Assembly: GCA_902635965.1 (NCBI GenBank)
Contig: CACPQA010000012.1
Span: 1-59,082, forward strand
Source of the DNA: an uncultured Bacteroidota bacterium
GTDB taxonomy: Bacteria > Bacteroidota > Bacteroidia > Flavobacteriales > Flavobacteriaceae
Length of the DNA: 59,082 nucleotides
Reading direction: 5' to 3'
A program made the position numbers and the translations under genes. Numbering within the stretch: the first letter of the stretch is position 1; each line of letters starts with the position of its first letter. Of the stretch, positions 10,250-18,799 are shown one piece after another. The notes beneath the pieces are model-generated. The model was not told the origin of the DNA. It ran no database searches and worked only from the letters and a program-made list of their open reading frames with translations.

Positions 10250-10277
10250 AACGCCATTTGATGGCGTTTTTATTTTT
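10250..10277 (+). terminator. Rho-independent terminator of dnaK
   Basis: An 8-bp stem, AACGCCAT/ATGGCGTT with a TTG loop, starts six bases after the dnaK stop and runs directly into a T-rich tract. It is one of only two convincing intrinsic terminators in the window; the other is the histidine attenuator. Confidence 0.9.
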
Positions 10278-10338
10278 AATTTTAATTCATCTAATAATTG
10301 AGAATATAATGATCTATATTTATGTCCAAATCTAGGTT

Positions 10339-11685
10339 ATGAAAAGTGTAATAATTTGCGATATGGAGGGAGTTATTCAAGAAATGAATAAAGGAGCCCT
10401 TGATATGTTTGGATATTCAAAAGATGAGCTAGTTGGAATAAAAAGGGTTTCTATTTTTTCAGAAGCCGACATAGTTATTCAAAATGTTTTGGGTTGGTTG
10501 GAAGAGGCTAACAAAAAAGGTAAATCAATAGTCAAAACTAGGTTTAAAAGAAAGGATGGTTCTTTATTTAATGCCGAAATATTAATAACACCCAATTATG
10601 CAAATGGAAAAGATAAGGGTCAAACCGGCTATTGTGGTATTACAAAGGAAATAAATGAAAAAGTAGATATACCTATTAAATTTACAACAAAGTTGATTAG
10701 GGGAATAGCTATAACTAGAGGTGGTTTTACTTTGGCTTCAATTTTACCAATGGTCGTTGTTTCTTATTTTTTGTCATCTAATGGAAATTTGAGTTTTCTA
10801 AATTCCATTTTAGCGATTAGTGGAGTCTTTTTTCTTCACTTATTTTCAAATTTGTATAATGATTTTTTTGATGTAAAGCATGGCACAGATGAAGCAAACA
10901 GCGAATATTTTAATGTCGGTGACAAATCTACAGTTTTGAGAGGCGCTCAGATATCAGGAGGTAGTAGAGCAATAGAATTAGGTTTAATAACACTTAAAAA
11001 CACAAAAAAACTTGCTAATATTATGCTGTTTATCTCAATGATTTTTTTAGTTATGGTTTGTTGCAATAGTTATTTGATTACAAATTCATTTTCAAATATA
11101 AAAGCAATGGGCTTGATTGCTTTGATAGCTTCTTTATTAGGATATTTTTATACAGCAAAGCCTATTAGATTGTCAGGAAGGAAGGGGTTAGGTGAATTAA
11201 CTATCTTTTTATCTTTCGGACCTCTATTGACTGTTGGAAGTGCAATTGCAATGTCTACAAATATTATAGTTTTAGATTATCAAAATCTTAGAGACTATAT
11301 TTTAATTGGGATACCGTTAGGGCTTTTAACAACAAACATCTTATTTATAAATCAATTTCCAGATTATAATTCAGATAAAATAAGTGGAAAAATTAATTTA
11401 GTTGTTTTGTTTGGTAAAAAACTATCAAGATGGATTTTTTTGTTAAATGTTACATTAACAATCTTCTTTTCTTATTTTCTCAAGAATGTATTTTCATCAA
11501 AAGTTTTAAATTTTAATGAAACTGCTTACTCAGCAATTATTTCAATTTTAGCTTTATACGGCATAATTATTTCGTTAGGTTTATTTAAAAATTATAATAA
11601 AAGATCTCTAGTTTACTTCAATATCCAAACGATATACTACCAAATCTTTTTCTGTTTTGGAATAATTATCAGTTTTTACTTTTAA
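10339..11685 (+). CDS. PAS-domain / UbiA-family prenyltransferase fusion
   Basis: The 448-residue protein joins two domains in one frame. Residues 1 to about 108 are a PAS domain (VIICDMEGVIQEMNKGAL, MFGYSKDELVG, FKRKDGSLFNAEI, GYCGITKEI). From about residue 118 comes a polytopic UbiA-type prenyltransferase with both Asp-rich motifs: NDFFDVKHGTD, followed by SGGSRAIE, and NQFPDYNSDKISGK. About eight or nine membrane spans are likely. UbiA enzymes attach a polyprenyl chain to an aromatic ring; SGGSRAIE-type members include MenA-like enzymes of menaquinone synthesis, so the quinone branch is the best guess. The PAS part could sense redox, oxygen or light, or bind a ligand. The ATG at 10339 is the only reasonable start. 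The CPBP protease gene follows after 21 bases. Confidence 0.85.
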   Translation: MKSVIICDMEGVIQEMNKGALDMFGYSKDELVGIKRVSIFSEADIVIQNVLGWLEEANKKGKSIVKTRFKRKDGSLFNAEILITPNYANGKDKGQTGYCGITKEINEKVDIPIKFTTKLIRGIAITRGGFTLASILPMVVVSYFLSSNGNLSFLNSILAISGVFFLHLFSNLYNDFFDVKHGTDEANSEYFNVGDKSTVLRGAQISGGSRAIELGLITLKNTKKLANIMLFISMIFLVMVCCNSYLITNSFSNIKAMGLIALIASLLGYFYTAKPIRLSGRKGLGELTIFLSFGPLLTVGSAIAMSTNIIVLDYQNLRDYILIGIPLGLLTTNILFINQFPDYNSDKISGKINLVVLFGKKLSRWIFLLNVTLTIFFSYFLKNVFSSKVLNFNETAYSAIISILALYGIIISLGLFKNYNKRSLVYFNIQTIYYQIFFCFGIIISFYF

Positions 11686-11706
11686 GAAACTTTTTCCATT
11701 TAGACT

Positions 11707-12615
11707 ATGGAGGTAAAAATAAACCGTTTTCTTGAAGACTTCAGTGAAGATAAAAAGCCCCTAGGATTTTATCTACTTGGATCAATGGTTGTTTTGATTT
11801 TTTCAATTATCGGTCAGATTCCAATGTTTTTTTTTATACCTAATGAAATAAGTACCTACTCAGAGGGATTAGATGTTTTTTCTTCTTTAGATAAAAATTT
11901 ATTATTGTTTTTACTATTATTACCATCTGTTTTTTCTTTTCTAGGCTTATGGTTTGTTGTGAAGCAAATCCACTATAGATCATTAATTTCAATAATAACT
12001 TCAAGAAAAAACATTGACTTTAAAAGGTTTAGATTTGCTTTTATTCTCTGGTCTATAATAAGTATATCAATTTTCATTATTGAAATTTTAATCAATCCAA
12101 CCGATTATGAATGGAATTTCAATTTCTCAAAATTTCTTGTTCTTTTATTTATATCATTTATAATGATACCAGCACAATCAATAGTAGAAGAACTGATTTT
12201 TAGAGGATATTTAATGCAAGGGTTTAGTTTTTTTTTCAAAAACAGAATATTACCACTCTTAATTACTTCAATCATATTTGGATTACTCCATATACTAAAT
12301 CCGGAGATTCAAAAAATTGGATATGGATTGTTGATTTATTATGTTGGAACTGGGATATTTTTTGGGATAGTGACTTTAATGGATGAGGGTGTCGAACTGT
12401 CTTCTGGGTTTCATGTATCAAACAACCTAGTCGCCTCTCTTTTGGTTACCGCGGATTGGACTGCATTTGAGACATACTCAATTTTTAAATTTATTGGAAA
12501 CCCACACTTTAGTAAAGAGGTTCTACTCTATGTTTTTATAATTTATCCTTCAATAATTTTTTTCCTTTCCAAAAAATATAAATGGTCAACTTGGAAAATA
12601 AAACTTTTTTCATAA
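11707..12615 (+). CDS. CPBP-family intramembrane metalloprotease
   Basis: This is a 302-residue polytopic membrane protein of the CPBP (CAAX protease and bacteriocin-processing, ABI) family. The three active-site motifs are present in order: VEELIFRGYL (EExxxR), FGLLHILNP, and GFHVSNNLVASLL. Roughly eight hydrophobic segments can be counted. Family members are prenyl-protein-protease-like intramembrane enzymes, but the bacterial substrates are mostly unknown. It lies 21 bases downstream of the PAS-UbiA gene and is probably cotranscribed with it. That places an enzyme from a prenyl-processing fold next to a prenyltransferase, which may be meaningful or coincidental. Confidence 0.88.
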   Translation: MEVKINRFLEDFSEDKKPLGFYLLGSMVVLIFSIIGQIPMFFFIPNEISTYSEGLDVFSSLDKNLLLFLLLLPSVFSFLGLWFVVKQIHYRSLISIITSRKNIDFKRFRFAFILWSIISISIFIIEILINPTDYEWNFNFSKFLVLLFISFIMIPAQSIVEELIFRGYLMQGFSFFFKNRILPLLITSIIFGLLHILNPEIQKIGYGLLIYYVGTGIFFGIVTLMDEGVELSSGFHVSNNLVASLLVTADWTAFETYSIFKFIGNPHFSKEVLLYVFIIYPSIIFFLSKKYKWSTWKIKLFS

Positions 12616-12689
12616 TTATTCTTTCTAATTATTTATTTGAATTATGACTTAATTTCAGTAAAAAATCGATATTTGTAATAGATAACTAT

Positions 12690-12869
12690 ATGAGCTTAAA
12701 TAAAAATAAAATATTTAGGATTTCCTCTTTATGTATGGGAGTGCTTGGTACAGCTTTGATACTTTTAGGTTTGTTCAAATACAGGGAGTATGCAATAGGT
12801 TTCTCTGTAGCTGGGGTTGGATTTTACGCAGTTTCTTGGGCTTTCAACGCACTTAAAGGGAGAGTTTAA
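12690..12869 (+). CDS. Small membrane protein (CAL67264-like)
   Basis: This 59-residue ORF begins MSLNKNKIFRISSLCMG and ends in FNALKGRV. It has two hydrophobic stretches separated by a short charged turn (KYREYA), predicting a two-span membrane hairpin. The length, the MNKN-type start and the terminal ALKGRV agree with what I remember of a small flavobacterial membrane-protein family of unknown function (CAL67264 family). It sits 74 bases after the CPBP gene and 14 bases before the hydrolase gene on the same strand. The function is unknown. Confidence 0.75.
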   Translation: MSLNKNKIFRISSLCMGVLGTALILLGLFKYREYAIGFSVAGVGFYAVSWAFNALKGRV

Positions 12870-12883
12870 AATATTTTGTTTAT

Positions 12884-13810
12884 ATGGATAGATTCAAACG
12901 AATAATTATTGCAATTATTTTTTTTTTGTTGATCTCCGCTGTTTTATTTATTTCAAATATTACTAATGACATACCATTAGAAGAATTAAAAGCAGAATTT
13001 AAAAAAAAGAATTCGAGATTTGTTCAAGTTGATGGAACATTTGTTCACTATGTTGATGAAGGAGAGGGCATACCTATAATTCTTCTTCACGGAACGGGAG
13101 CATCTCTACATTCTTGGGATTTGTGGGCTGAAAGATTAAAGAATAGATATAGAGTTTTAAGAATTACACTTCCTGGATTTGGATTGTCAGGCCCTCATTT
13201 TGACAAAAAATATAAAATTAAAGATTATGTTAATCTGCTTGAAAACTTTGTTGAAAAAATTGGAGTTAAAAAGTTTCATCTTGTAGGAAATTCTCTAGGG
13301 GGTTCAATTGCTTGGCTCTATTCTTCATTTTACGATAAAAAAGTAAATAAATTAGTTTTGATAAATTCATCTGGATTTGAACTCGACGAAGTCCCTTTTG
13401 TAATTAAAATAGCAAGAAATAATTATCTAAACTTTCTGATAAAAAAAACGTCACCCAAGTTTTTAGTAAAAAAGTCTTTAAAAGAGGTTTATTATGATGA
13501 TAAACTTATATCAAAATCAATTATTGATAGATATTATAAATTAAATCTACGTGAAGGTAATAGACAGGCTTTTATTGACCGATCCTTAGTAGATTATACA
13601 GATCATACTTCAAGATTAAAAAAAATAAAATCCAAAACACTAATATTATGGGGACAAAATGATGATTGGATTAATGTGAAGTTTGCTCAAAAATTTAAAA
13701 CAATGATTAAAGGGTCTAAGGTTACTATTATGAACAAGACTGGACATATTCCAATGGAAGAGAGGCCGTTTGAAAGCCTTAAAATTGTAGAGGAATTCTT
13801 AGTTGATTAA
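12884..13810 (+). CDS. Alpha/beta-fold hydrolase, membrane-anchored
   Basis: This 308-residue protein has an N-terminal hydrophobic segment (IIIAIIFFLLISAVLFI, residues 6-22) that should anchor it in the inner membrane or act as an uncleaved signal. The rest is a complete alpha/beta hydrolase: oxyanion motif LLHGTGAS, nucleophile elbow GNSLGG with Ser137, acid in WGQND (Asp260) and His288 in KTGHIPMEERP. The substrate cannot be read from sequence; relatives include esterases and C-C bond hydrolases. It follows the small membrane protein by 14 bases. Its 3' end overlaps the convergent acetyltransferase gene by 12 bases. Confidence 0.88.
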   Translation: MDRFKRIIIAIIFFLLISAVLFISNITNDIPLEELKAEFKKKNSRFVQVDGTFVHYVDEGEGIPIILLHGTGASLHSWDLWAERLKNRYRVLRITLPGFGLSGPHFDKKYKIKDYVNLLENFVEKIGVKKFHLVGNSLGGSIAWLYSSFYDKKVNKLVLINSSGFELDEVPFVIKIARNNYLNFLIKKTSPKFLVKKSLKEVYYDDKLISKSIIDRYYKLNLREGNRQAFIDRSLVDYTDHTSRLKKIKSKTLILWGQNDDWINVKFAQKFKTMIKGSKVTIMNKTGHIPMEERPFESLKIVEEFLVD

Positions 13811-14269
13811 AATCAACTCCATCTTTATGTTTCCCCTTGAATAGACAAGATTCTTTTCTAATGGTATTTCTTTAAAACCATATTTTTTATATAAATGAAT
13901 TGAATTTTTAAGTTTTGTATTTGAATAAAGAATTAGCTTTGACCACTTTTTGTTTTTTGCAAATTGAATTAAAAATTCCATAGCCATATTTCCATAGCCA
14001 TTTCCTCTTTCATTAGGGGTTATTGCCATTTTGCTAAACTCATAAATCTTTTCACTTTTTTTCATGAATGCGAAAGTCCCGATGGTATTATAATTTTTTT
14101 GAATCATGAAGATAAAACCTCCTTTGTCTATAACTTCTCTCTCGGGATTATTTAGCACTAGTTTGTCGATTGGTTCAACCTTAAAATATGTATCTAACCA
14201 TTCTAGATTTAAGGACTTAAATTTTTCAGTATCAATTTTTGAAAACTTTTTAAAACTAATTTTTGTCAT
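13799..14269 (-). CDS. GNAT-family N-acetyltransferase
   Basis: This is a 156-residue single-domain GNAT acetyltransferase, which moves an acetyl group from acetyl-CoA to an amine. The acetyl-CoA loop is visible as [17 protein letters not shown] (R-G-x-G-x-G), followed by [23 protein letters not shown], the typical motif-B region. The ATG at 14269 lies inside the end of fumC with a 14-base overlap, so the two are translationally linked. The target is unknown. Confidence 0.88.
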   Translation of the reverse strand: MTKISFKKFSKIDTEKFKSLNLEWLDTYFKVEPIDKLVLNNPEREVIDKGGFIFMIQKNYNTIGTFAFMKKSEKIYEFSKMAITPNERGNGYGNMAMEFLIQFAKNKKWSKLILYSNTKLKNSIHLYKKYGFKEIPLEKNLVYSRGNIKMELILIN

Positions 14270-15656
14270 TACCCGTCATATCTTCTGGCTTGACCCACTT
14301 ATCAAAGTCTTGTTCTGAAACATAATTTAATTTTTTTGCTGCTTCTTTGAGAGAAATATTTTTCTTAAATGCTAAATTTGCTATTTCAGCTGATTTATAA
14401 TAACCAATTCTGGTATTTAAAGCAGTAATTAACATTAGGGAATTATTTAGAAGTTCATTAATTTTTTCCAAATTGGGCTCAATTCCAGAAATACAATTTT
14501 CACTAAAACTTTTGCAAGCGTCACCCAGTATTTGGCATGACTCCAAAATATTTTTTGCAACTAAAGGTCTAAAAACATTTAACTCGAAATGCCCCTGTGT
14601 GTTACCAATTCCTATAGAGACATCATTTCCCATAACTTGAGCACAAACCATTGTTAATGCTTCGCATTGCGTTGGATTCACTTTTCCTGGCATTATTGAA
14701 CTTCCGGGTTCATTTGCAGGTAAGTATATTTCTCCAATTCCTGACCTAGGTCCAGAACCCATAAGTCTTATATCATTTGCAATTTTATTTAGGGATATTG
14801 CTAATTGTTTCAATGAATTATGAACACCAACAATGGCATCATTTGAGGAAATTGCTTCAAATTTATTTTTTGCAGTTATAAACTTTATATCCGTTGATTT
14901 AGATATGTATTTAGCAACACAATCATCGAATCCGTTTGGAGTATTAATTCCTGTTCCAACTGCGGTTCCACCTAAAGCGACTTCAGATAGATGGTTTAAA
15001 GAAAATTTTAGAGAATCTAAACCATGTTCGATTAGAGAAGAATATCCAGAAAACTCTTGACCTAAAGTAACAGGTGTTGCGTCCATTAAGTGTGTTCTAC
15101 CAATTTTAACAATTTTTTCAAATTCTTTAGATTTCTTTTTTAACGAATTCAACAGATTTTCAATCCCAGGAATTGTTATTTCTTTAAGCTTTAGATATGT
15201 TGCAATATGAATAGATGTAGGGAACGTATCATTTGAGGATTGTGACATATTAACATCATCGTTAGGGGATAATTTATTTTTTCCATCTCCCAATTTATTT
15301 CCAAGAATCACGTGAGCTCTATTACTGACAACCTCGTTTATATTCATATTGGTTTGAGTACCAGAGCCAGTCTGCCAAATAACTAGAGGAAAATGGTCGT
15401 CAAGCTTACCCTCGATAATTTCGTCACAGACTTCAACGATTAAATCTTTTTTATTTTTTTCTAAAATACCAAGTTCATGATTTGCCATCGCAGCCGACTT
15501 TTTTAAGTGTGCATAACCATAAATGATTTCAATTGGCATTGGGTTGGACGTTCCAATTTTAAAATTTTGTCTAGATCTTTCAGTTTGCGGGCCCCAATAG
15601 ACACCTTCTGGAACCTTTACTTCACCTATCGTATCTTTTTCTATCCTATATTTCAT
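14256..15656 (-). CDS. fumC: Fumarate hydratase class II FumC
   Basis: FumC is the iron-independent TCA-cycle fumarase that interconverts fumarate and malate. The 466-residue length is normal. Family motifs are intact: [38 protein letters not shown] and the superfamily signature [16 protein letters not shown]. The start is the ATG at 15656; an in-frame TTG directly before it is not needed. A TAATTTTG -7 box lies 15 bases upstream. The GNAT gene overlaps its 3' end. Argininosuccinate lyase and aspartase are excluded by the overall motif set, though aspartase is closely related. Confidence 0.95.
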   Translation of the reverse strand: MKYRIEKDTIGEVKVPEGVYWGPQTERSRQNFKIGTSNPMPIEIIYGYAHLKKSAAMANHELGILEKNKKDLIVEVCDEIIEGKLDDHFPLVIWQTGSGTQTNMNINEVVSNRAHVILGNKLGDGKNKLSPNDDVNMSQSSNDTFPTSIHIATYLKLKEITIPGIENLLNSLKKKSKEFEKIVKIGRTHLMDATPVTLGQEFSGYSSLIEHGLDSLKFSLNHLSEVALGGTAVGTGINTPNGFDDCVAKYISKSTDIKFITAKNKFEAISSNDAIVGVHNSLKQLAISLNKIANDIRLMGSGPRSGIGEIYLPANEPGSSIMPGKVNPTQCEALTMVCAQVMGNDVSIGIGNTQGHFELNVFRPLVAKNILESCQILGDACKSFSENCISGIEPNLEKINELLNNSLMLITALNTRIGYYKSAEIANLAFKKNISLKEAAKKLNYVSEQDFDKWVKPEDMTGNDKN

Positions 15657-15670
15657 CAAAAATTATTTAA

Positions 15671-15678
15671 CAAAATTA
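15671..15678 (-). promoter_or_regulatory. Candidate -7 box of fumC
   Basis: The minus-strand sequence TAATTTTG is a full TAnnTTTG match, 14 bases before the fumC ATG. No clear -33 element is visible. Confidence 0.4.
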
Positions 15679-15759
15679 CAATAAATTTTTCTCAGCCATA
15701 GTTTTTAAATTCGGCAAATTATTTTTTAAAAAACAGAAATTTTATTTAGAAAAATAAAT

Positions 15760-15767
15760 TAAATTTG
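15760..15767 (+). promoter_or_regulatory. Candidate -7 box of the small membrane protein gene
   Basis: TAAATTTG matches TAnnTTTG in full and ends 16 bases before the ATG at 15784. It supports the reality of that short gene. Confidence 0.35.
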
Positions 15768-15783
15768 AATAATATTAATAAAT

Positions 15784-15945
15784 ATGTTTGAATTCGATCA
15801 ATATTTAGGTTTTTTGTCATTTCTAGGTATACTTACAATAGGTTTTTGGCTAATGTTTTTTTTGCTATTATTCATTATACCTTATTGGTTGACTGGAACT
15901 TTTCTTGAATGGATTAAAGGTAAGACTTCTTCTAAGAAACCCTAA
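15784..15945 (+). CDS. Small single-pass membrane protein, hypothetical
   Basis: This is a 53-residue ORF between fumC and the barrel gene. After a short acidic N-terminus (MFEFDQYLG) comes one long hydrophobic stretch rich in Phe, Leu and Ile (about residues 10-36). A basic tail follows, with KGKTSSKKP at the end, giving a positive-inside orientation with the C-terminus in the cytoplasm. It has its own -7 box and ends 17 bases before the convergent barrel gene. I do not recognise a family. The alternative is a chance ORF, but the hydrophobic/basic layout argues for a real protein. Confidence 0.55.
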   Translation: MFEFDQYLGFLSFLGILTIGFWLMFFLLLFIIPYWLTGTFLEWIKGKTSSKKP

Positions 15946-15962
15946 TTTAAATTGATTTAGTT

Positions 15963-18407
15963 CTAAAATTCAAATTCTCGTGCATCTGAATTATATTGAC
16001 GTGAATTTCTCCTCCTGTTAGATTTATTTTCGTTAACTCTATAAGTGAGTGTAAATATATATGTTGGTGCTCTCCATTGAAATTCTGTATAATTTTCAAA
16101 ACTATCGGTTAATGTTGTGCTTCTTGAAATTTGTGAATTGAATATATCTGAAGCTCTAAATGAAATTGTTCCCTTCTTTTTAAAAATTTGCTTATTTATT
16201 GCTCCTGAAAAACCAACCAGACCTTTAGTTTTTCTTTGAGCATTTTCCCTTGGTCCTCTGTAATAACCATTTATTTGGGCATTTGTTCCGAGTGGGAGTG
16301 GAAAACTAGTATTAATTCTTGCAAACCAAGTTAAAATTCTGGCATCAAACGAGTCCCCTTTATAGCTACCAATGGTCTCAGAATTAAAAAGATTGAAATT
16401 TCCACTTAACCTGACAGTTCTTTTGGGAGTATAGGTAAGGGTAAACTCGGTCCCTGTTCTTATATTTTCCGATAAATTGATAGAGGTAAATCTTAGTGCT
16501 GGTACATCAACTACTGGATTTTCACTAACTCTTACTATTTCCCCCGTTTCTTCTGTGATTCTTTGAATAACATTTGTTTCTTTTTGGAAATATATTGAGC
16601 TACTGAAGGTAAACTTTTTTATTCTTTTTAAATATCCTAAATCATACGAATTAGAGTAGGAGGGGTCTAAATCCGGATTACCTTGTCTAAAAAAAGTAAG
16701 ACTTGTAATAGACTGGAAAGGATTTAATGACCAAGAACTTGGTCTTCTAATTCTCCTACTGTAACCTAGTGTAATATTTTCAGAGTTACTAAACTCGTAT
16801 GATAAATTAACAGTTGGAAATAAGTCTGTGTATTTTTTTTTATTTGACACCTGAGAAGTTTTCTGATTAATTTGAAGATTAGTGGTCTCTGCTCTAAGGC
16901 CTAATAAATATGAAAATTTATTTATTTTCTTCCCAAATTGAGTATAATATGCATTAACATCTTGATTAAAATTGAATATGTTCGATAAATTTGAATTTCT
17001 TGTTGTTTCGTTACCTCGTATATCTAAAACTTTATAATCTGTATTTAAATCACTAAAATTACCCCTGTATCCAAGTTCGAATTGGGTGTTTTTATCAATA
17101 GGATAAACATAGTCTAGTTGAAGTAGCTTTCTTTGTTCAGTCTCGTCTGTCATTGACGATTGGTCAAAAGTATTTGTATTTGATGCATAATCACTTTCAT
17201 CCTCTGTACTTTCTTCGGTCTGGAATTCAATTACAAGTTCGTGGCCCTTTTTATTAAATTTTTTTGTAAAGTTAAGGGTTAATTGGCTTGATATATCGTC
17301 TTCTTCTTCATCTTGATATCTTCCAAATTCATTTAATATTTCCTTGTTTTGGTCAAGATCCTGTATGATGGTAGAATTATTGCTTAGATTATCAGAATTT
17401 CTTGTGAAACCACTTATTGTAAAAGAAGTTTCATCGTTAAAATAGTATTCCATACCAAGATTTAAGAAAACTCTCTTTCTTACTCTATCGTAATCCCTGT
17501 CCTCGTATGTAAATGTGCTAGGATTGACGCCATTGAAATATTCACTGTCAAATACGCCACCTCCTAAGGATTTGGCATCATTTACACTTATGGTTGAAAA
17601 AAAATTTAGTTTGTTTTTCCTAAAATTCATATTCAAATTACTTCCTAAAGCTCTTGGAAAACCTGAGTTCAACGCTAATGATCCGTTAAACCCTTCTAAA
17701 TTTTGTTTTTTGAGTATGATATTAAGAATTCCAGCTGTTCCAGAAGCTTCATATCTAGCTGAAGGTGATGTAATTACCTCAACTTTTTCAATTGATTCAG
17801 CAGGAAGTTGTCTCAAGCCCTGGGGGCCGGAAATCCCAACTAAGCCGGATGGCTTACCATTTATTAAAATTCTTACATTACCATTTCCTCGTAATGAAAT
17901 ATTTCCTTCAGGATCAACCGATACAGAGGGAATATTATTCATAACATCTGATACGCTACCCCCTCTAACTGTTATATCTTTACCTACATTGTAAACTCTT
18001 TTGTCCAATCTTATTTCTACTTGAGTTTGTTCTCCTATTAATTCGACTTCATCTAAGTTTGAAACAGAAATTTTTAATTTTATTTCACCAATATTTTGGG
18101 ACTTAATTAAGACAACCTCTTGTTCAATATTTTTTTCAAATGAAATGTATTCAGTTATGATATCGTATTTACCAGGAATTATTTCGATTTTAAAAACTCC
18201 GTTTTGATTGGTGATGCCTCCTTGATTTAAATTAGGATCATTAAGACTTTTAAATGCAATAGTTGCATATTCCAGGGGTTGTCCAGTGTCAATATCAATC
18301 ACATTACCGGTAATAAATATTTTTTTAACACCGGATTGAATATTTCTCTGGGCTTTAGTGTTTAAAGTCAAGAAGAATAAAAATATTAAGAAGAGTAATT
18401 TTTTCAG
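15963..18407 (-). CDS. TonB-dependent-receptor-like outer-membrane beta-barrel protein
   Basis: This outer-membrane protein of about 814 residues has a signal peptide, then a carboxypeptidase-regulatory-like domain (TGNVIDIDTGQPLEYATIAF). Next are a TonB-receptor plug (VRGGSVSDVMNNIPSVSVD, SLRGNGNVRILINGKPSG, ITSPSARYEASG) and a long barrel ending in Phe. The layout fits Bacteroidota outer membrane beta-barrel family proteins. The substrate is unknown. The start is odd: the signal peptide (KKLLFLIFLFF...NTKAQ) is in frame but has no ATG. I place the start at CTG 18407; ATA at 18417-18419 would give a slightly longer signal. The first TTG, at 18371, would remove most of the hydrophobic core. 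The ArsC-like gene ends 47 bases upstream. Confidence 0.9.
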   Translation of the reverse strand: MKKLLFLIFLFFLTLNTKAQRNIQSGVKKIFITGNVIDIDTGQPLEYATIAFKSLNDPNLNQGGITNQNGVFKIEIIPGKYDIITEYISFEKNIEQEVVLIKSQNIGEIKLKISVSNLDEVELIGEQTQVEIRLDKRVYNVGKDITVRGGSVSDVMNNIPSVSVDPEGNISLRGNGNVRILINGKPSGLVGISGPQGLRQLPAESIEKVEVITSPSARYEASGTAGILNIILKKQNLEGFNGSLALNSGFPRALGSNLNMNFRKNKLNFFSTISVNDAKSLGGGVFDSEYFNGVNPSTFTYEDRDYDRVRKRVFLNLGMEYYFNDETSFTISGFTRNSDNLSNNSTIIQDLDQNKEILNEFGRYQDEEEDDISSQLTLNFTKKFNKKGHELVIEFQTEESTEDESDYASNTNTFDQSSMTDETEQRKLLQLDYVYPIDKNTQFELGYRGNFSDLNTDYKVLDIRGNETTRNSNLSNIFNFNQDVNAYYTQFGKKINKFSYLLGLRAETTNLQINQKTSQVSNKKKYTDLFPTVNLSYEFSNSENITLGYSRRIRRPSSWSLNPFQSITSLTFFRQGNPDLDPSYSNSYDLGYLKRIKKFTFSSSIYFQKETNVIQRITEETGEIVRVSENPVVDVPALRFTSINLSENIRTGTEFTLTYTPKRTVRLSGNFNLFNSETIGSYKGDSFDARILTWFARINTSFPLPLGTNAQINGYYRGPRENAQRKTKGLVGFSGAINKQIFKKKGTISFRASDIFNSQISRSTTLTDSFENYTEFQWRAPTYIFTLTYRVNENKSNRRRNSRQYNSDAREFEF

Positions 18408-18454
18408 ATAAAATTTTATGCAAAAATGAACATTTTTTTTGAGTATTTTTTTTT

Positions 18455-18799
18455 TTAAAGAAAGTTTAACAGTTTATCAACTGGTCGAGCAATTATAGAA
18501 CTTTTGCCTTTTGTAACTATGGGTCTTTCAATTAATTTTGGATATTTTGAAAGAGCACTGATAATTTGATTATCATCTAAATCTTTGTTTTTAAAATTTT
18601 CTTTCCAAAACGCTTCGTTTTTCCTAACCAATTCAAGAGGTTTAATATTTAGAGACTCTACTAATTTCAATATTTCTTCAATTGAAAGAGGATTTTTAAT
18701 GTAATCTATAACCTCAAAATCGTGTCCATTATCTTGAAGATATTTTAGAGACTCTCTTGATTTTCTACACCTAGGATTGTGGTAAATTATGTACTTCAT
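18455..18799 (-). CDS. ArsC/Spx-family reductase, arsenate reductase-like
   Basis: This is a 114-residue thioredoxin-fold protein of the ArsC family. The catalytic motif is HNPRCRKSRE with Cys11, and the C-terminal LIERPIVTKG matches the RP-loop of glutaredoxin-dependent arsenate reductases. Such proteins reduce arsenate to arsenite or, in YffB-like members, have unassigned thiol chemistry. There are no arsenic-resistance partners nearby, so a housekeeping thiol role is also possible. Its ATG overlaps the stop of the HAD gene by four bases (ATGA), which indicates translational coupling. Confidence 0.87.
   Translation of the reverse strand: MKYIIYHNPRCRKSRESLKYLQDNGHDFEVIDYIKNPLSIEEILKLVESLNIKPLELVRKNEAFWKENFKNKDLDDNQIISALSKYPKLIERPIVTKGKSSIIARPVDKLLNFL

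Noticed and set aside
18455-18799. An arsenic-resistance cluster around the ArsC-like gene
   Set aside because: No arsR, arsB/Acr3 or arsA genes are near; the neighbours are prfB and a HAD phosphatase.
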